This document shows, piece by piece, positions 16,287 to 25,033 of a stretch of DNA of 44,413 bases (the stretch's first letter is position 1; each line of letters starts with the position of its first letter). The stretch is taken from contig CALCNY010000107.1 in assembly GCA_937897585.1 (NCBI GenBank), positions 1-44,413 of the forward strand, given 5' to 3'. The notes below the pieces were generated by a model. It was not told where the DNA came from, searched no databases, and worked only from the letters and a program-made list of their open reading frames with translations. The position numbers and the translations under genes are program-made. This DNA is from an uncultured Chitinophagaceae bacterium (GTDB lineage: Bacteria; Bacteroidota; Bacteroidia; Chitinophagales; Chitinophagaceae).

Positions 16287-18308
16287 ATGAAAAAAATGAT
16301 TTTAGTACTTATGGCCTGTTTTTGTTCCGCATTTTCATTTGCCAAGATTCAAATAGATTCAATTCCGCCAATAATTCTTTCTGTAACGATTACTGGACCA
16401 AACAACCTTGATATCAAATTTTCAGAACCTGTTGAACAAGCTTCCGCTGAACAAGCTTTGAATTATACTTTAGTAGAAAATGCCGTTCATCCCACTTATG
16501 GAATTAGAGACAATGCTAACTTATCTATTGTACATCTTGTTTTCACCACACGATTTACAGAACGTATAAATTATGAAATCAGTTTAACGGGCATTCAAGA
16601 TCTGTCTGCAAATATCATTCATGACAGTACATTCAAATTTGTACTTTACCAACCTATGCCTTATGATATAGTCATAGATGAAATCATGGCCGATCCAACT
16701 CCTTCAAATGGTTTACCAGAAGTAGAATGGCTTGAAATCAGAAATGTCAGTCCTTTTGACATCAATCTTTCAGGTTGGAAATTGGCTAAGTCTACAGGAA
16801 AATCAGGGCCTTTAAACAATCGTATACTCAAACCTGATAGTGTGTTATTAATTTGCAGTAGCGGTTCCGTTGTAGGTTTATCTGTTTATGGTACTGTTGT
16901 TTCAGTAACTTCTTTTCCTTCATTATCGAATACAGGCGACTTGATTTCATTGCTGGCTCCCGATGGCCGAACTATTCATGCTGTAAATTATACTGACGAT
17001 TGGTATCAGAACGAATTGAAAAAACAAGGTGGCTGGAGTTTGGAGATGATAGATATAAATAACCCATGCTCTGGTTTAGATAACTGGTCGGCATCTATAA
17101 ATATTAATGGCGCGACTCCAGGTTTTGTTAATAGTATAGATGCCTTGAACATTGATGATTACTCACCGAAATTGATTCGTGCTATTGCAACAGACAGCTT
17201 ACATGTTGTATTATATTTCAATGAACCAATGGATAGCTTAAGTGCGATGAATGTTACCAATTATCAAATTGACAATGGAATTGGATCACCGATTTCTGTG
17301 TTGCCATTGGCTCCTTTATTTGATAAAATAATTATTGAAACCCATTTGCCACTTCAAGAAAATATTGTTTATAACATAACAGTAAATGGAGTAACAGACT
17401 GTATTTCCAATTCAATAGGTAGTTATAATACAACCAGACTTGGTATTGCTTCACTACCAGATAGTTTTGATATTGTTGTGAATGAAATTTTGTTCAATCC
17501 CAAATCTGATGGTGTTGATTATGTAGAGTTATACAATCGTTCTGAAAAAAAGATTGATCTCAAAAGTTTACACTTAGCCAATTTGAATAGTTTGGGTGTA
17601 ATTGACAATATCGTTTCATTGCCCGACGATGGTTATCTTTTCTTTCCAAAACAATTGCTGGTATTTACAACAAGTTCGTCTATGGTTAAACGTAACTATG
17701 TGTCAAATCATCCCGATAATATCATAACTGTTAATGAGTTGCCGTCTTTTAATGATGATGAAGGAAATGTGATTCTACTGAATGAGCAAGGAAATATTAT
17801 TGACAAGCTTTCTTATAAAGATGACTGGCATTTTAAATTGTTGAATGATGTGGAAGGCATTGCTCTTGAGAGAATCAATTACGATTCAAAAACACAAGAT
17901 GATAACAACTGGCATAGTGCCTCTGAGACAGTAGGTTTCGGTACACCTGCTGATAAAAATTCTCAGAGTATGAATAATGATATTGTCGCTGGAACAATTT
18001 CAGTTTCTCCCAAAATTATTTCTCCCAATAACGATGGGTTTGATGATGTTGCAGCTATTTATTATTCATTTCCCGAGTCGGGTTATGTTGCCAATATTAT
18101 CATCTTTGATGTTTCAGGAAATCCAGTGAAACACTTGAAAACAAACGCCCTTTGCGGTAATCAAGGAATTTATTATTGGGATGGTTTGAATGATAAAAAT
18201 CAACGCATCAATACAGGTCAATATATTGTGTATACAGAAGTGTTTAATGTAAAAGGAACAGTGAAGAGATTTAAAAATTGTATAACAGTGGTGGATGCAA
18301 AAATGTAA
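16287..18308 (+). CDS. Secreted lamin-tail-domain protein with FlgD-like C-terminus
   Basis: This 673-residue exported protein has a signal peptide (MKKMILVLMACFCSAFSFAK). A Big_5-like Ig domain follows (PPIILSVTITGPNNLDIKFS, about residues 25-125). The first lamin tail domain is about 130-245 (IVIDEIMADPTPSNG...EWLEIRNVS...LSGWKL), then a second Ig-like module, then a second lamin tail domain at about 395-515 (IVVNEILFNPKSDGVDYVEL). The last ~90 residues form a FlgD-like Ig fold (ISPNNDGFDDVAAIYYSF...YYWDGLNDKNQRINTGQY). No standard T9SS type A tail is evident. Such proteins are usually surface or extracellular; the substrate is unknown. The last codons and stop are shared with a repeat that recurs inverted near 6.9 kb. 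Confidence 0.88.
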   Translation: MKKMILVLMACFCSAFSFAKIQIDSIPPIILSVTITGPNNLDIKFSEPVEQASAEQALNYTLVENAVHPTYGIRDNANLSIVHLVFTTRFTERINYEISLTGIQDLSANIIHDSTFKFVLYQPMPYDIVIDEIMADPTPSNGLPEVEWLEIRNVSPFDINLSGWKLAKSTGKSGPLNNRILKPDSVLLICSSGSVVGLSVYGTVVSVTSFPSLSNTGDLISLLAPDGRTIHAVNYTDDWYQNELKKQGGWSLEMIDINNPCSGLDNWSASININGATPGFVNSIDALNIDDYSPKLIRAIATDSLHVVLYFNEPMDSLSAMNVTNYQIDNGIGSPISVLPLAPLFDKIIIETHLPLQENIVYNITVNGVTDCISNSIGSYNTTRLGIASLPDSFDIVVNEILFNPKSDGVDYVELYNRSEKKIDLKSLHLANLNSLGVIDNIVSLPDDGYLFFPKQLLVFTTSSSMVKRNYVSNHPDNIITVNELPSFNDDEGNVILLNEQGNIIDKLSYKDDWHFKLLNDVEGIALERINYDSKTQDDNNWHSASETVGFGTPADKNSQSMNNDIVAGTISVSPKIISPNNDGFDDVAAIYYSFPESGYVANIIIFDVSGNPVKHLKTNALCGNQGIYYWDGLNDKNQRINTGQYIVYTEVFNVKGTVKRFKNCITVVDAKM

Positions 18309-18535
18309 AAGTGGGTGCCCCCTCAGTCCCCCAAAGGGGGAAATGAAAACAAACCCTTCGCGCCTTAGCCCCCTTGCGAGCTTTGCGTGAAACCTATTCG
18401 TGCTACTTTGTGCCTTAACTTCTTAGTGGCTAGGAAAATAAATAATAAGAAAGTAAAAATAAGGAATAAGGAAGTGGCAATAAGCCAATTGTAATGAGAT
18501 ATCATTCCCCCTCTTGGGGGATTAAAGGGGGCTTT
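18299..18535. repeat. Composite repeat array, inverted relative to the first two
   Basis: It contains C5/G5 hairpins at 18328-18340 and 18507-18520, the reverse complement of TTTCACGCAAAGCTCGCAAG at about 18371-18392, a reversed CACAAAG module at about 18405, and the reversed CTTATTCC...TTATTATTTATT module at about 18434-18487. The segment 18299-18353 matches the reverse complement of about 6871-6925 almost base for base. It spans the whole gap and overlaps the stop codons of both flanking genes. Confidence 0.78.
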
Positions 18536-18815
18536 CCTTCTTCTCAAGAATATACCTCACCAGCAAATAACCTCCATATCCACAAAACAAACTGAAAAAA
18601 GTAATTCCCGGATTTTGGGTTACAGCCGCAATCATTTCATTGGTTGTTTTGATTTGTTGATAACCCAACCATTGCAACGCAACAACCAGCCCAATACCTT
18701 CAAGAATAAACCATGATAAAATGGTAAACAATTGCCACTTCAAAGCCCTCAAACCCTTTTCACGAGCAATCTTTCCGATTTTACGGCAAAGGAAAAAAAG
18801 TATAATAAGATCCAT
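18522..18815 (-). CDS. Small hypothetical membrane protein
   Basis: The 97-residue protein has hydrophobic segments at about residues 2-10, 28-50 and 70-90, the last two being clear membrane helices. It includes GYGGYLLVRYILEKK at the C-terminal end. The basic stretch CRKIGKIAREKGLRALKW near the N-terminus should be cytoplasmic. I do not recognise a family. It starts 9 bp after the stop of the PfkB kinase gene on the same strand and is probably its operon partner. Its stop codon (18522-18524) lies inside a C5/G5-type repeat, so the final residues (KKESPL) may derive from the repeat. Confidence 0.72.
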   Translation of the reverse strand: MDLIILFFLCRKIGKIAREKGLRALKWQLFTILSWFILEGIGLVVALQWLGYQQIKTTNEMIAAVTQNPGITFFSLFCGYGGYLLVRYILEKKESPL

Positions 18816-18824
18816 TAAAATAAA

Positions 18825-19748
18825 TTAAACAAGGTCGATATCGAAGTTTACCAATTCAACAAATTCATCTATACGTGATTGGATGTCTGCTTTATTAACT
18901 TCTTTCAATCTTTCTGGACCGAATTTTTCAACACAATAACTAGCCATCGCACTTCCTACGATGATAGCTGTTTTCATGTTTTCAAAACTGATATCTTTAG
19001 TTTTTGCAAGATGTCCGATAAAACCACCAGCAAATGTATCTCCAGCTCCGGTTGGATCAAATACTTCTTCCAAAGGCAATGCCGGTGCATAGAAAACATG
19101 ATTCTCATGGAACAATAACGCACCATGCTCTCCTTTCTTGATAATAAGAAATTTTGGACCCATTGTCATGATTTTCTTAGCGGCTTTCACCAATGAAACT
19201 TCATTGCTCAACTGACGAGCCTCGCCATCATTTACCAAAAGCACGTCAACTTTAGTCAACACTTCTTTCAAATCATCCAAAGCAATATCCATCCAGAAGT
19301 TCATCGTATCCATCACAATCAACTTTGGTCTTACTTTCAATTGATTGATTACACTCATTTGTAATTTAGGCATCAAATTGCCCAACATTAAAAACTCAGC
19401 GCCCTGATAACTTTCAGGAACTATAGGATTGAAATCTGCCAATACATTTAAATCAGTAACTAAAGTGTCACGAGTATTCATGTCTGTGTGGTATTTGCCA
19501 CTCCAGAAAAAAGATTTTTTATCTGTAATCATTTCCACACCGTCTACTTTCACACCACGGCTTTTTAGCTCTTCTAATTCTTCGGTTGGAAAATCATAAC
19601 CAATTATAGAAATTTGTTTTACATCGTTTACAAAATTGCTGGCTGCATAAGCAACATAAGTGGCAGAACCACCTACAATTTTATCTACTTTACCAAATGG
19701 AGTTTCAATGGCATCAAAAGCCATAGTGCCGACAGTGATTAATGACAT
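18825..19748 (-). CDS. PfkB family carbohydrate/nucleoside kinase
   Basis: The 307-residue kinase is of the ribokinase/adenosine kinase superfamily. The N-terminal GGSATYVAYAASNF and the C-terminal DPTGAGDTFAGGFIGHL are the two PfkB signatures; the second supplies the anion hole and catalytic Asp. Other family features are VDVLLVNDGEARQLS and LIIKKGEHGALLF. It is cytoplasmic and of typical length. Whether the substrate is a sugar, a nucleoside or another alcohol cannot be decided from sequence. A TACTTTTG box lies 32 bp upstream and a small membrane-protein gene follows 9 bp downstream. Confidence 0.93.
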   Translation of the reverse strand: MSLITVGTMAFDAIETPFGKVDKIVGGSATYVAYAASNFVNDVKQISIIGYDFPTEELEELKSRGVKVDGVEMITDKKSFFWSGKYHTDMNTRDTLVTDLNVLADFNPIVPESYQGAEFLMLGNLMPKLQMSVINQLKVRPKLIVMDTMNFWMDIALDDLKEVLTKVDVLLVNDGEARQLSNEVSLVKAAKKIMTMGPKFLIIKKGEHGALLFHENHVFYAPALPLEEVFDPTGAGDTFAGGFIGHLAKTKDISFENMKTAIIVGSAMASYCVEKFGPERLKEVNKADIQSRIDEFVELVNFDIDLV

Positions 19749-19779
19749 ATAAATTGATTTTGGAAATAAAAAAACCGAG

Positions 19780-19787
19780 CAAAAGTA
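19780..19787 (-). promoter_or_regulatory. Putative -7 box of the PfkB kinase gene
   Basis: TACTTTTG on the minus strand matches TAnnTTTG and lies about 32 bp upstream of the ATG at 19748. No -33 box could be assigned. Confidence 0.45.
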
Positions 19788-19842
19788 GTGTTTTAAATTC
19801 TGTTTTTTTCTTTCGATTGAATATTTGTTTTAAATTGTAAAC

Positions 19843-20451
19843 ATGTTATTGCAAATTCATCCCCGTAACCCTCAGCCCAGACTCATCAAACAAGTTTCCG
19901 ACTCATTAAAAAAAGGCGGCATCATCATATATCCAACAGATACTATTTATGGACTTGGATGCGATATCAATCAACCAAAAGCCATTGAAAAAATCTGTCG
20001 CATTAAAAATGTAGATCCAGCAAAAGCACAATTTTCATTTATTTGTAAAGACCTGAGTCATCTTAGCGATTATACGAAAAGCATCGAAACTCCACTTTAT
20101 AGGATTCTCAAACATCATCTTCCCGGACCATTTACTTTTATTTTACCCGCAAGTAAAATGGTACCCAAATTATTACAAACCAAAAAATCAACCATTGGAA
20201 TCAGGGTTCCGGAAAATGAAATTTGTAGGTGCATTCTCGAAGAAATTGGTAATCCGATTATCAGCACATCTCTTCCGGGAGAAATGGTAGAAGAGTATAC
20301 CGATCCTGAAATCATGTTTGAACGATTTGAATCGCAGGTAGATTATGTGATTAACGGAGGAATCGGTGGCATGAAACCCTCAACTGTTGTCGATTGTACC
20401 ACCGACGATTGGCAAGTAGTGAGAGAAGGCATGGGAATATTTGAAGGATAG
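19843..20451 (+). CDS. YciO/TsaC/Sua5-type L-threonylcarbamoyladenylate synthase-like protein
   Basis: The 202-residue YrdC-fold protein has the family pattern: IYPTDTIYGLGCDI near the N-terminus, FSFICKDLSHLSDY, LPGPFTFILPA, and IGIRVPENEICRCILEEIG. TsaC/Sua5 enzymes make threonylcarbamoyl-AMP for tRNA t6A37. This copy is closer to the YciO branch: the segment equivalent to the canonical STSAN reads STSLPGEM, and the Lys/Arg motif is AKAQFSF. It may therefore be a paralogue with a different or weaker activity rather than the main t6A enzyme. It is cytoplasmic, with an ATG start. The GH30 gene follows 47 bp downstream on the same strand. Confidence 0.88.
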   Translation: MLLQIHPRNPQPRLIKQVSDSLKKGGIIIYPTDTIYGLGCDINQPKAIEKICRIKNVDPAKAQFSFICKDLSHLSDYTKSIETPLYRILKHHLPGPFTFILPASKMVPKLLQTKKSTIGIRVPENEICRCILEEIGNPIISTSLPGEMVEEYTDPEIMFERFESQVDYVINGGIGGMKPSTVVDCTTDDWQVVREGMGIFEG

Positions 20452-20498
20452 GTTTTTAATTTTGACTTTTTACTTTTAAATTTTGATTTTAAATAATT

Positions 20499-21923
20499 AT
20501 GAAAAAGATATTTTTATTTTTTTGCGCAACAACTTTAGCATCAGCTTCTTTTGCTCAAATGAAAACAACTGTCGAAGTTTATACAACAGCCGACAGCACC
20601 AAATACCGTTTAACCAAAACAGCAACTTTAAACTTTGTTGAAAAAGGTCAGCCATTTGAAAATGAAATAACGGTTTTTGTTGATCCATCTAAAACATTTC
20701 AATCCTACATGGGAATTGGTGGCGCCATCACAGACGCCGCAGCTGAAACTTTTTATAAACTTCCTGAAAACAAGAGAAAAGAATTATTGAATGCATATTA
20801 TAGTACGACAAACGGTATCGGTTATACGATTGCAAGAACCAATATCAATAGCTGTGATTTTAGCAGCGACATGTACACTTATGTAAATGAAAACGACAAA
20901 TCACTGAATTCGTTTTCTGTTGAGCACGATAAGAAATATAAAATTCCTTTTTTAAAAGAAGCCAATATTGCAGCAGCTAACAAGCTTACTATTTTTGCAA
21001 GTCCGTGGAGTCCACCATCATGGATGAAAGACAATAACGACATGCTTCATGGTGGCAAATTGAAAAAAGAATTTTATCCTACATGGGCTGACTATTTCGT
21101 AAAATTTATCAAAGCCTATGAAAAAGAAGGTGTAAATGTTTGGGGCGTTACCATTCAAAATGAGCCCATGGCCACGCAACGTTGGGAAAGTTGTTTATAC
21201 ACTGCTGATGAGGAAAAAGATTTTTTAAAAAACACCCTTGGTCCAACTTTTGAAAAAAATGGTTTGAGTAATAAAAAAATAATTGTTTGGGATCATAACA
21301 GAGATTTGATGTACCAACGTGCTCAAACTTATTTTTCCGATCCTGTTGTTGCCAAATATGCATGGGGTATGGGTTTTCACTGGTATGAAGACTGGAGCGG
21401 CGGCACACCGATGTACGACAATGTGAAGCGCGTTCATGAATCATTTCCAAATGAACATTTATTGTTTACAGAAGGTTGTGCAGAAAGTTTTAATGCATCA
21501 AGATATTACGCATGGGTGTTAGGAGAAAAATATGCAAGATCAATGATCAATGATTTCAACAATGGCATGGAAGGTTTTACCGATTGGAATGTATTGTTGG
21601 ATGAAACCGGTGGGCCAAATCATGTTGGCAATTTTTGTTTTGCTCCTGTACATGCGGATACGCGTACCGGTGAGTTGATTTATACAAATGCTTATTATTA
21701 CATTGGACATTTTTCAAAGTTCATTAAGCCTGGTGCAAAAAGAATCATCAGCAGTGCGAGCAGAAGTCAATTATTGACAACAGCTTTTAAAAATCCAGAT
21801 GGAAAAGTGGTTGTAATTGTGATGAATCAGTCTGATAAATCTGCTTCTTATAATTTATGGGTAAATGGAAAAGCTGCGGTTGCGGAGGCTTTGCCACATT
21901 CTATTTCTACATTGATTTTTTAA
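20499..21923 (+). CDS. Secreted GH30 family glycosidase (glucosylceramidase-like)
   Basis: The 474-residue protein has a signal peptide (MKKIFLFFCATTLASASFAQ) and a GH30 (beta/alpha)8 catalytic domain with the associated beta-side domain. The acid/base is E222 in VTIQNEPM and the nucleophile is E325 in LLFTEGCAES. Other signatures are YMGIGGAITDAAAETF, RTNINSCDFS, SPWSPPSWMK and WNVLLDETGGPNHVGN, which fit GH30 subfamily 1 (glucosylceramidases and related beta-glucosidases or fucosidases). It probably acts on beta-linked glycans or glycolipids in the periplasm or outside. No SusC/SusD pair is nearby, so this is not a classical polysaccharide utilisation locus. Confidence 0.94.
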   Translation: MKKIFLFFCATTLASASFAQMKTTVEVYTTADSTKYRLTKTATLNFVEKGQPFENEITVFVDPSKTFQSYMGIGGAITDAAAETFYKLPENKRKELLNAYYSTTNGIGYTIARTNINSCDFSSDMYTYVNENDKSLNSFSVEHDKKYKIPFLKEANIAAANKLTIFASPWSPPSWMKDNNDMLHGGKLKKEFYPTWADYFVKFIKAYEKEGVNVWGVTIQNEPMATQRWESCLYTADEEKDFLKNTLGPTFEKNGLSNKKIIVWDHNRDLMYQRAQTYFSDPVVAKYAWGMGFHWYEDWSGGTPMYDNVKRVHESFPNEHLLFTEGCAESFNASRYYAWVLGEKYARSMINDFNNGMEGFTDWNVLLDETGGPNHVGNFCFAPVHADTRTGELIYTNAYYYIGHFSKFIKPGAKRIISSASRSQLLTTAFKNPDGKVVVIVMNQSDKSASYNLWVNGKAAVAEALPHSISTLIF

Positions 21924-21966
21924 AATTTCTAAATTGTTATTGTGTTCGGAGCTGTGCGGAGGATTT

Positions 21967-22063
21967 GCGATATTGCAATATTGCAATATCGCAATATTAC
22001 GTCTTCCCAACTCAAATAGCCAAAAATTCGAACTAAATAAACTTCAGTCAGACTGAAGTTTAT
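21967..22063 (-). repeat. Two-hairpin interspersed element, copy 3 (reverse orientation)
   Basis: This is the best-preserved copy. Hairpin A (22037-22063) is a perfect stem with 13-bp arms, ATAAACTTCAGTC and its complement, around one base. Hairpin B (21967-21992) is a perfect 26-bp palindrome built on GATATTGCAATATT. Between them on the minus strand is TTTGGCTAT, shared with copies 1 and 2. It lies between the convergent 3' ends of the GH30 and rnhB genes, where hairpin A could also act as a terminator. Confidence 0.78.
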
Positions 22064-22145
22064 TTATAGTAAAAAATCAAATTACTATTTCAAAAACCTA
22101 TATAGTAGAATTTAAAAAAGCGGGATTAATGGATTAAAATCTTCC

Positions 22146-22748
22146 TTAGTCTAGATTTATTTTCAGCTGTGTTGGTAGTATATTAAAACTCTTCCGATGG
22201 TATTTACACAAACCCATTCGTTCAATTGCACTGTGGTGAACAGCAGTTCCATAGCCCTTGTTTTTATCCCACCCATAATCCGGAAATTCTTTATGAATCA
22301 AATTCATGTATTCATCTCTGTAAGTCTTAGCTAAAATACTGGCGGCGGCGATGCTCGCAAATTTTCCATCGCCTTTGACAATACACTGATAATAAATTTT
22401 TTTATACGGTTTGAATCTGTTGCCATCAATCAATAAACTATTTGGCTTGGGTTTCAACTGATCAATCGATAAATGCATCGCTTTATATGAAGCTTGTAAG
22501 ATATTGATTTCGTCAATTTCATCATTGTCAACAGGAGCTACACCAAAAGCAATACTTTCTTTTTCGATAATCGGTCTTAAAATATCTCTTTGTTTCTCAG
22601 ATAGTTTTTTACTATCATTCAATAGTGGATGAAAAAAGTCTTTAGGCAAGATAACTGCTGCCGCGAAAACAGGACCTGCATAACAACCCCTTCCGGCTTC
22701 GTCCACTCCGGCTTCGGTTTTATTGATATCTAAAAAAGAAGGCAACAT
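22146..22748 (-). CDS. rnhB: Ribonuclease HII
   Basis: This 200-residue nuclease removes ribonucleotides and RNA primers from RNA/DNA hybrids. The active-site acidic residues appear in the expected places: VDEAGRGCYAGPVFAAAV holds the first D-E pair, LLIDGNRF the third acidic residue, and the final Asp lies in AKTYRDEYM. The GRGCYAGPV loop recognises the RNA-DNA junction. Length is typical of RnhB. It is transcribed divergently from ctaA, with 86 bp between the two starts. Confidence 0.95.
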   Translation of the reverse strand: MLPSFLDINKTEAGVDEAGRGCYAGPVFAAAVILPKDFFHPLLNDSKKLSEKQRDILRPIIEKESIAFGVAPVDNDEIDEINILQASYKAMHLSIDQLKPKPNSLLIDGNRFKPYKKIYYQCIVKGDGKFASIAAASILAKTYRDEYMNLIHKEFPDYGWDKNKGYGTAVHHSAIERMGLCKYHRKSFNILPTQLKINLD

Positions 22749-22797
22749 AAATTGTGCAACAAATGTCTGAAAAACAAATCGAAACTTTATTCAGTAC

Positions 22798-22827
22798 TTG
22801 CTAACAATTATTGAGGCGTTACCTTTG
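22798..22827 (+). promoter_or_regulatory. Putative ctaA promoter (-33 TTG, N19, TACCTTTG)
   Basis: TTG at 22798-22800 is followed after 19 bp by TACCTTTG at 22820-22827, the best-spaced Bacteroidota-type promoter in the window. The ATG at 22835 is only 7 bp beyond, so the mRNA would be almost leaderless. Confidence 0.65.
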
Positions 22828-22834
22828 CATAGTC

Positions 22835-23896
22835 ATGAATGAAATAGAAATACAAAAGAACAACCGACAAATTGCAACCTGGTTATTAATCGGCGTTGGC
22901 ATGCTCATTATACAGGTATTACTAGGTGGAATTACTCGTTTAACAGAATCAGGATTATCCATTACAGAATGGAAACCAATAACAGGAGCATTGCCACCAT
23001 TAAACGAAGCAACCTGGCAACAAGAGTTTGAAAAATATCGTCACACCGACCAATTTAAATATGTACATCAATATTTTTCTTTGAAAGAATTTAAGTTCAT
23101 TTTTTTCTGGGAATGGTTTCACCGCTTTTGGGCAAGAATGATGGGCGTTGTGTTTGCAATTGGTTTTATTTATTTTCTGGCTAAAAAGAAAATGAGCAAG
23201 TCCATGATTACGCCAATGGTTATATTGTTTTTTTTGGGAGGCATTCAAGGAGCAATTGGCTGGATTATGGTAGCCAGCGGATTGGTACCCAAAAAATATT
23301 TTGTGGGTCACGTTGAATTGACAACACATTTTATTGCAGCAATGATTTTAGTTTCTTATACATTGTGGTTTGCACTTAGTTTGCTTCCTTCATTTGAAAC
23401 AAAGGTTTACAATAACAAATTGAAAAGTATTTTACAATTGATACTAGGCTTGTTTTTCATACAATTGGTTTATGGTGGATTTATGGCCGGATTAAAAGCC
23501 GCGTCAACAGCGCCAACATGGCCTTCTATCAATGGAAATTTTTATCCTGCAGGAACAGCTGCTTTTAATTTCATAGACAACTTAATCAACAATCCACTGA
23601 TGATTCATTTCATTCACAGAGGAATAGCTTATGTTATTTTGATAGTCAGCATTTACTTTTTTGTACAATCTAAATCAACAACTGGGTCAAAAGTATTTGA
23701 TAAACTAAGAATTGGTTTTTTGATTTTAATCTTATTACAGGTAATGCTTGGCGTTAGTGCATTGTTGTCTTCAACTTCACCTGCAACTTTTGTTTATGTT
23801 GGTGTTGCACATCAATTTACAGCAATGATGTTGGTGATCTGTTTAGTAAGCATGTTGTATATCGTACATAAAACACCTAAGGGAGTAAAAGCCTAA
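22835..23896 (+). CDS. ctaA: Heme A synthase (COX15/CtaA family)
   Basis: This integral membrane enzyme oxidises the C8 methyl of heme O to make heme A for aa3-type cytochrome oxidase. The 353-residue protein has eight predicted membrane helices and the COX15 signatures: LGGITRLTESGLSITEWKPI, EFKFIFFWEWFHRFWAR (heme-ligand His in the WFHR motif), VGHVELTTHFIAA, IHFIHRGIAY, and VAHQFTAMM near the C-terminus. I use the ATG at 22835; the TTG at 22811 lies upstream of the -7 box and cannot be the start if that promoter is right. It overlaps the convergent diacylglycerol-kinase-like gene by 20 bp at the 3' ends. Confidence 0.95.
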   Translation: MNEIEIQKNNRQIATWLLIGVGMLIIQVLLGGITRLTESGLSITEWKPITGALPPLNEATWQQEFEKYRHTDQFKYVHQYFSLKEFKFIFFWEWFHRFWARMMGVVFAIGFIYFLAKKKMSKSMITPMVILFFLGGIQGAIGWIMVASGLVPKKYFVGHVELTTHFIAAMILVSYTLWFALSLLPSFETKVYNNKLKSILQLILGLFFIQLVYGGFMAGLKAASTAPTWPSINGNFYPAGTAAFNFIDNLINNPLMIHFIHRGIAYVILIVSIYFFVQSKSTTGSKVFDKLRIGFLILILLQVMLGVSALLSSTSPATFVYVGVAHQFTAMMLVICLVSMLYIVHKTPKGVKA

Positions 23897-24770
23897 TTGC
23901 TTTTTTAATTATTTTAATTTCTAGCAAGGGGCTGGTTTCAACAGGCTCGCCGTCGATATGCAAAGGCGCAAGATTTGGGTTGTGTATCGTTAGTTTTTCC
24001 GCATGAAAATAACCTACATTTTTTTTACTCACTTTGTCTTCGGCTTGAATTTTCCCCATACTGATTTGATGAAGTAAAGACAACGCTGTGATGATTTTAT
24101 TTTTATTGTTAACTACCACCACATCCAACAAGCCATCACTTAATGTTGCCTTTGGTGCAATTTTAATTCTGCTTCCAAATTGATTGCTATTAGCGATACT
24201 TACAAACATGGCATTTGTTTCTATTCTGCTTCCATTCCATTCAATGATAACCGGATAACCTTTGGCTTTGAAGAAATGGTGAAGAGAAAGTTTTATGTAA
24301 GGAAACAGACCTCTGGTTTTTTGTTTTGAAAATTCATAGGCAACAGCTGCATCAAATCCAATGCCTGTGAGCATACAACCAAATTGTCCATTGATATAAA
24401 AGCCATCGATATATTCAGTTTTGCCTTTGATGATAATATCAAGTGCTATGTCGAAGTTGACACCAATACCAGAACCCAAAGCCAATCCATTGCCAGAGCC
24501 AGCCGGAATGATGCCCACATTTATGTCTGAATTCAGCAAATAAGAAGCAACTTGTTTTATCGTACCATCTCCACCACAAATAATGACATCTGTGATTTTA
24601 TCATCTGTAATTTTTTGAGGAAGATATTGATAATCGCCTTCTTTGTTTGTGTGTGTTATTTCAAAAGAAAGTCGATATTGTCCACATTTTTTTTCAATCA
24701 GATCTGTGAGATTTTTTTTATTCTTTGTTCCGGAAATAGGATTGATGTAAAACAATAATCTTCTTTGCAT
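23877..24770 (-). CDS. Diacylglycerol kinase-like lipid kinase (YegS/BmrU type)
   Basis: The 297-residue protein has a DAGKc catalytic domain, which phosphorylates a lipid such as diacylglycerol with ATP. The N-terminal INPISGTKNKKNL and the nucleotide-binding VIICGGDGTIKQVASYLL and GIIPAGSGNGLA are diagnostic. The C-terminal lobe includes LSDGLLDVVVV and LAPLHIDGEPVE. There is no membrane helix, so it acts at the inner face of the cytoplasmic membrane. The actual lipid substrate cannot be told. The last 20 bp overlap the end of ctaA tail to tail. Confidence 0.92.
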   Translation of the reverse strand: MQRRLLFYINPISGTKNKKNLTDLIEKKCGQYRLSFEITHTNKEGDYQYLPQKITDDKITDVIICGGDGTIKQVASYLLNSDINVGIIPAGSGNGLALGSGIGVNFDIALDIIIKGKTEYIDGFYINGQFGCMLTGIGFDAAVAYEFSKQKTRGLFPYIKLSLHHFFKAKGYPVIIEWNGSRIETNAMFVSIANSNQFGSRIKIAPKATLSDGLLDVVVVNNKNKIITALSLLHQISMGKIQAEDKVSKKNVGYFHAEKLTIHNPNLAPLHIDGEPVETSPLLEIKIIKKAIRLLLP

Positions 24771-24817
24771 GATGGAGACATTAAATTCGGAGCAAATTAC
24801 TATTTATAAAATTGTTT

Positions 24818-25030
24818 AGAGCCCCCTTAATCCCCCAAAGGGGAAATAAGATTGTGGAGAAGTTCAAAAAGTTCAAGAAGTTTAATAGGTTCAATATGTT
24901 TCGAAGGAAATTACATTTTCAACTGATTGAACAAATTGAACATTTTAAACCAATCTGTTTTATCCAGTATCTAGTATCCATCTTATCCAGTCTATCCAGC
25001 ACATCTAGCCTATCCATCTTATCCAGCCTC
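24818..25030. repeat. Non-coding repeats between dgk-like gene and lipoprotein
   Basis: The gap (24771-25033) holds a C5/G4 hairpin at 24832-24843, a GTTCAAAAAGTTCAAGAAGT run near 24855, and from about 24963 to 25028 a tandem of 7-8-bp words TATCCAG/CATCTAG/CATCTTATCCAG. The last is the complement of the CTAGATACTGGATGCTGGATA module found at 29822 and 40709. No gene is visible. Confidence 0.6.
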
Positions 25031-25033
25031 CTC

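Noticed and set aside
20499..21923. GH30 gene as part of a polysaccharide utilisation locus
   Set aside because: No SusC/SusD-like, sigma/anti-sigma or other glycosidase genes lie nearby.
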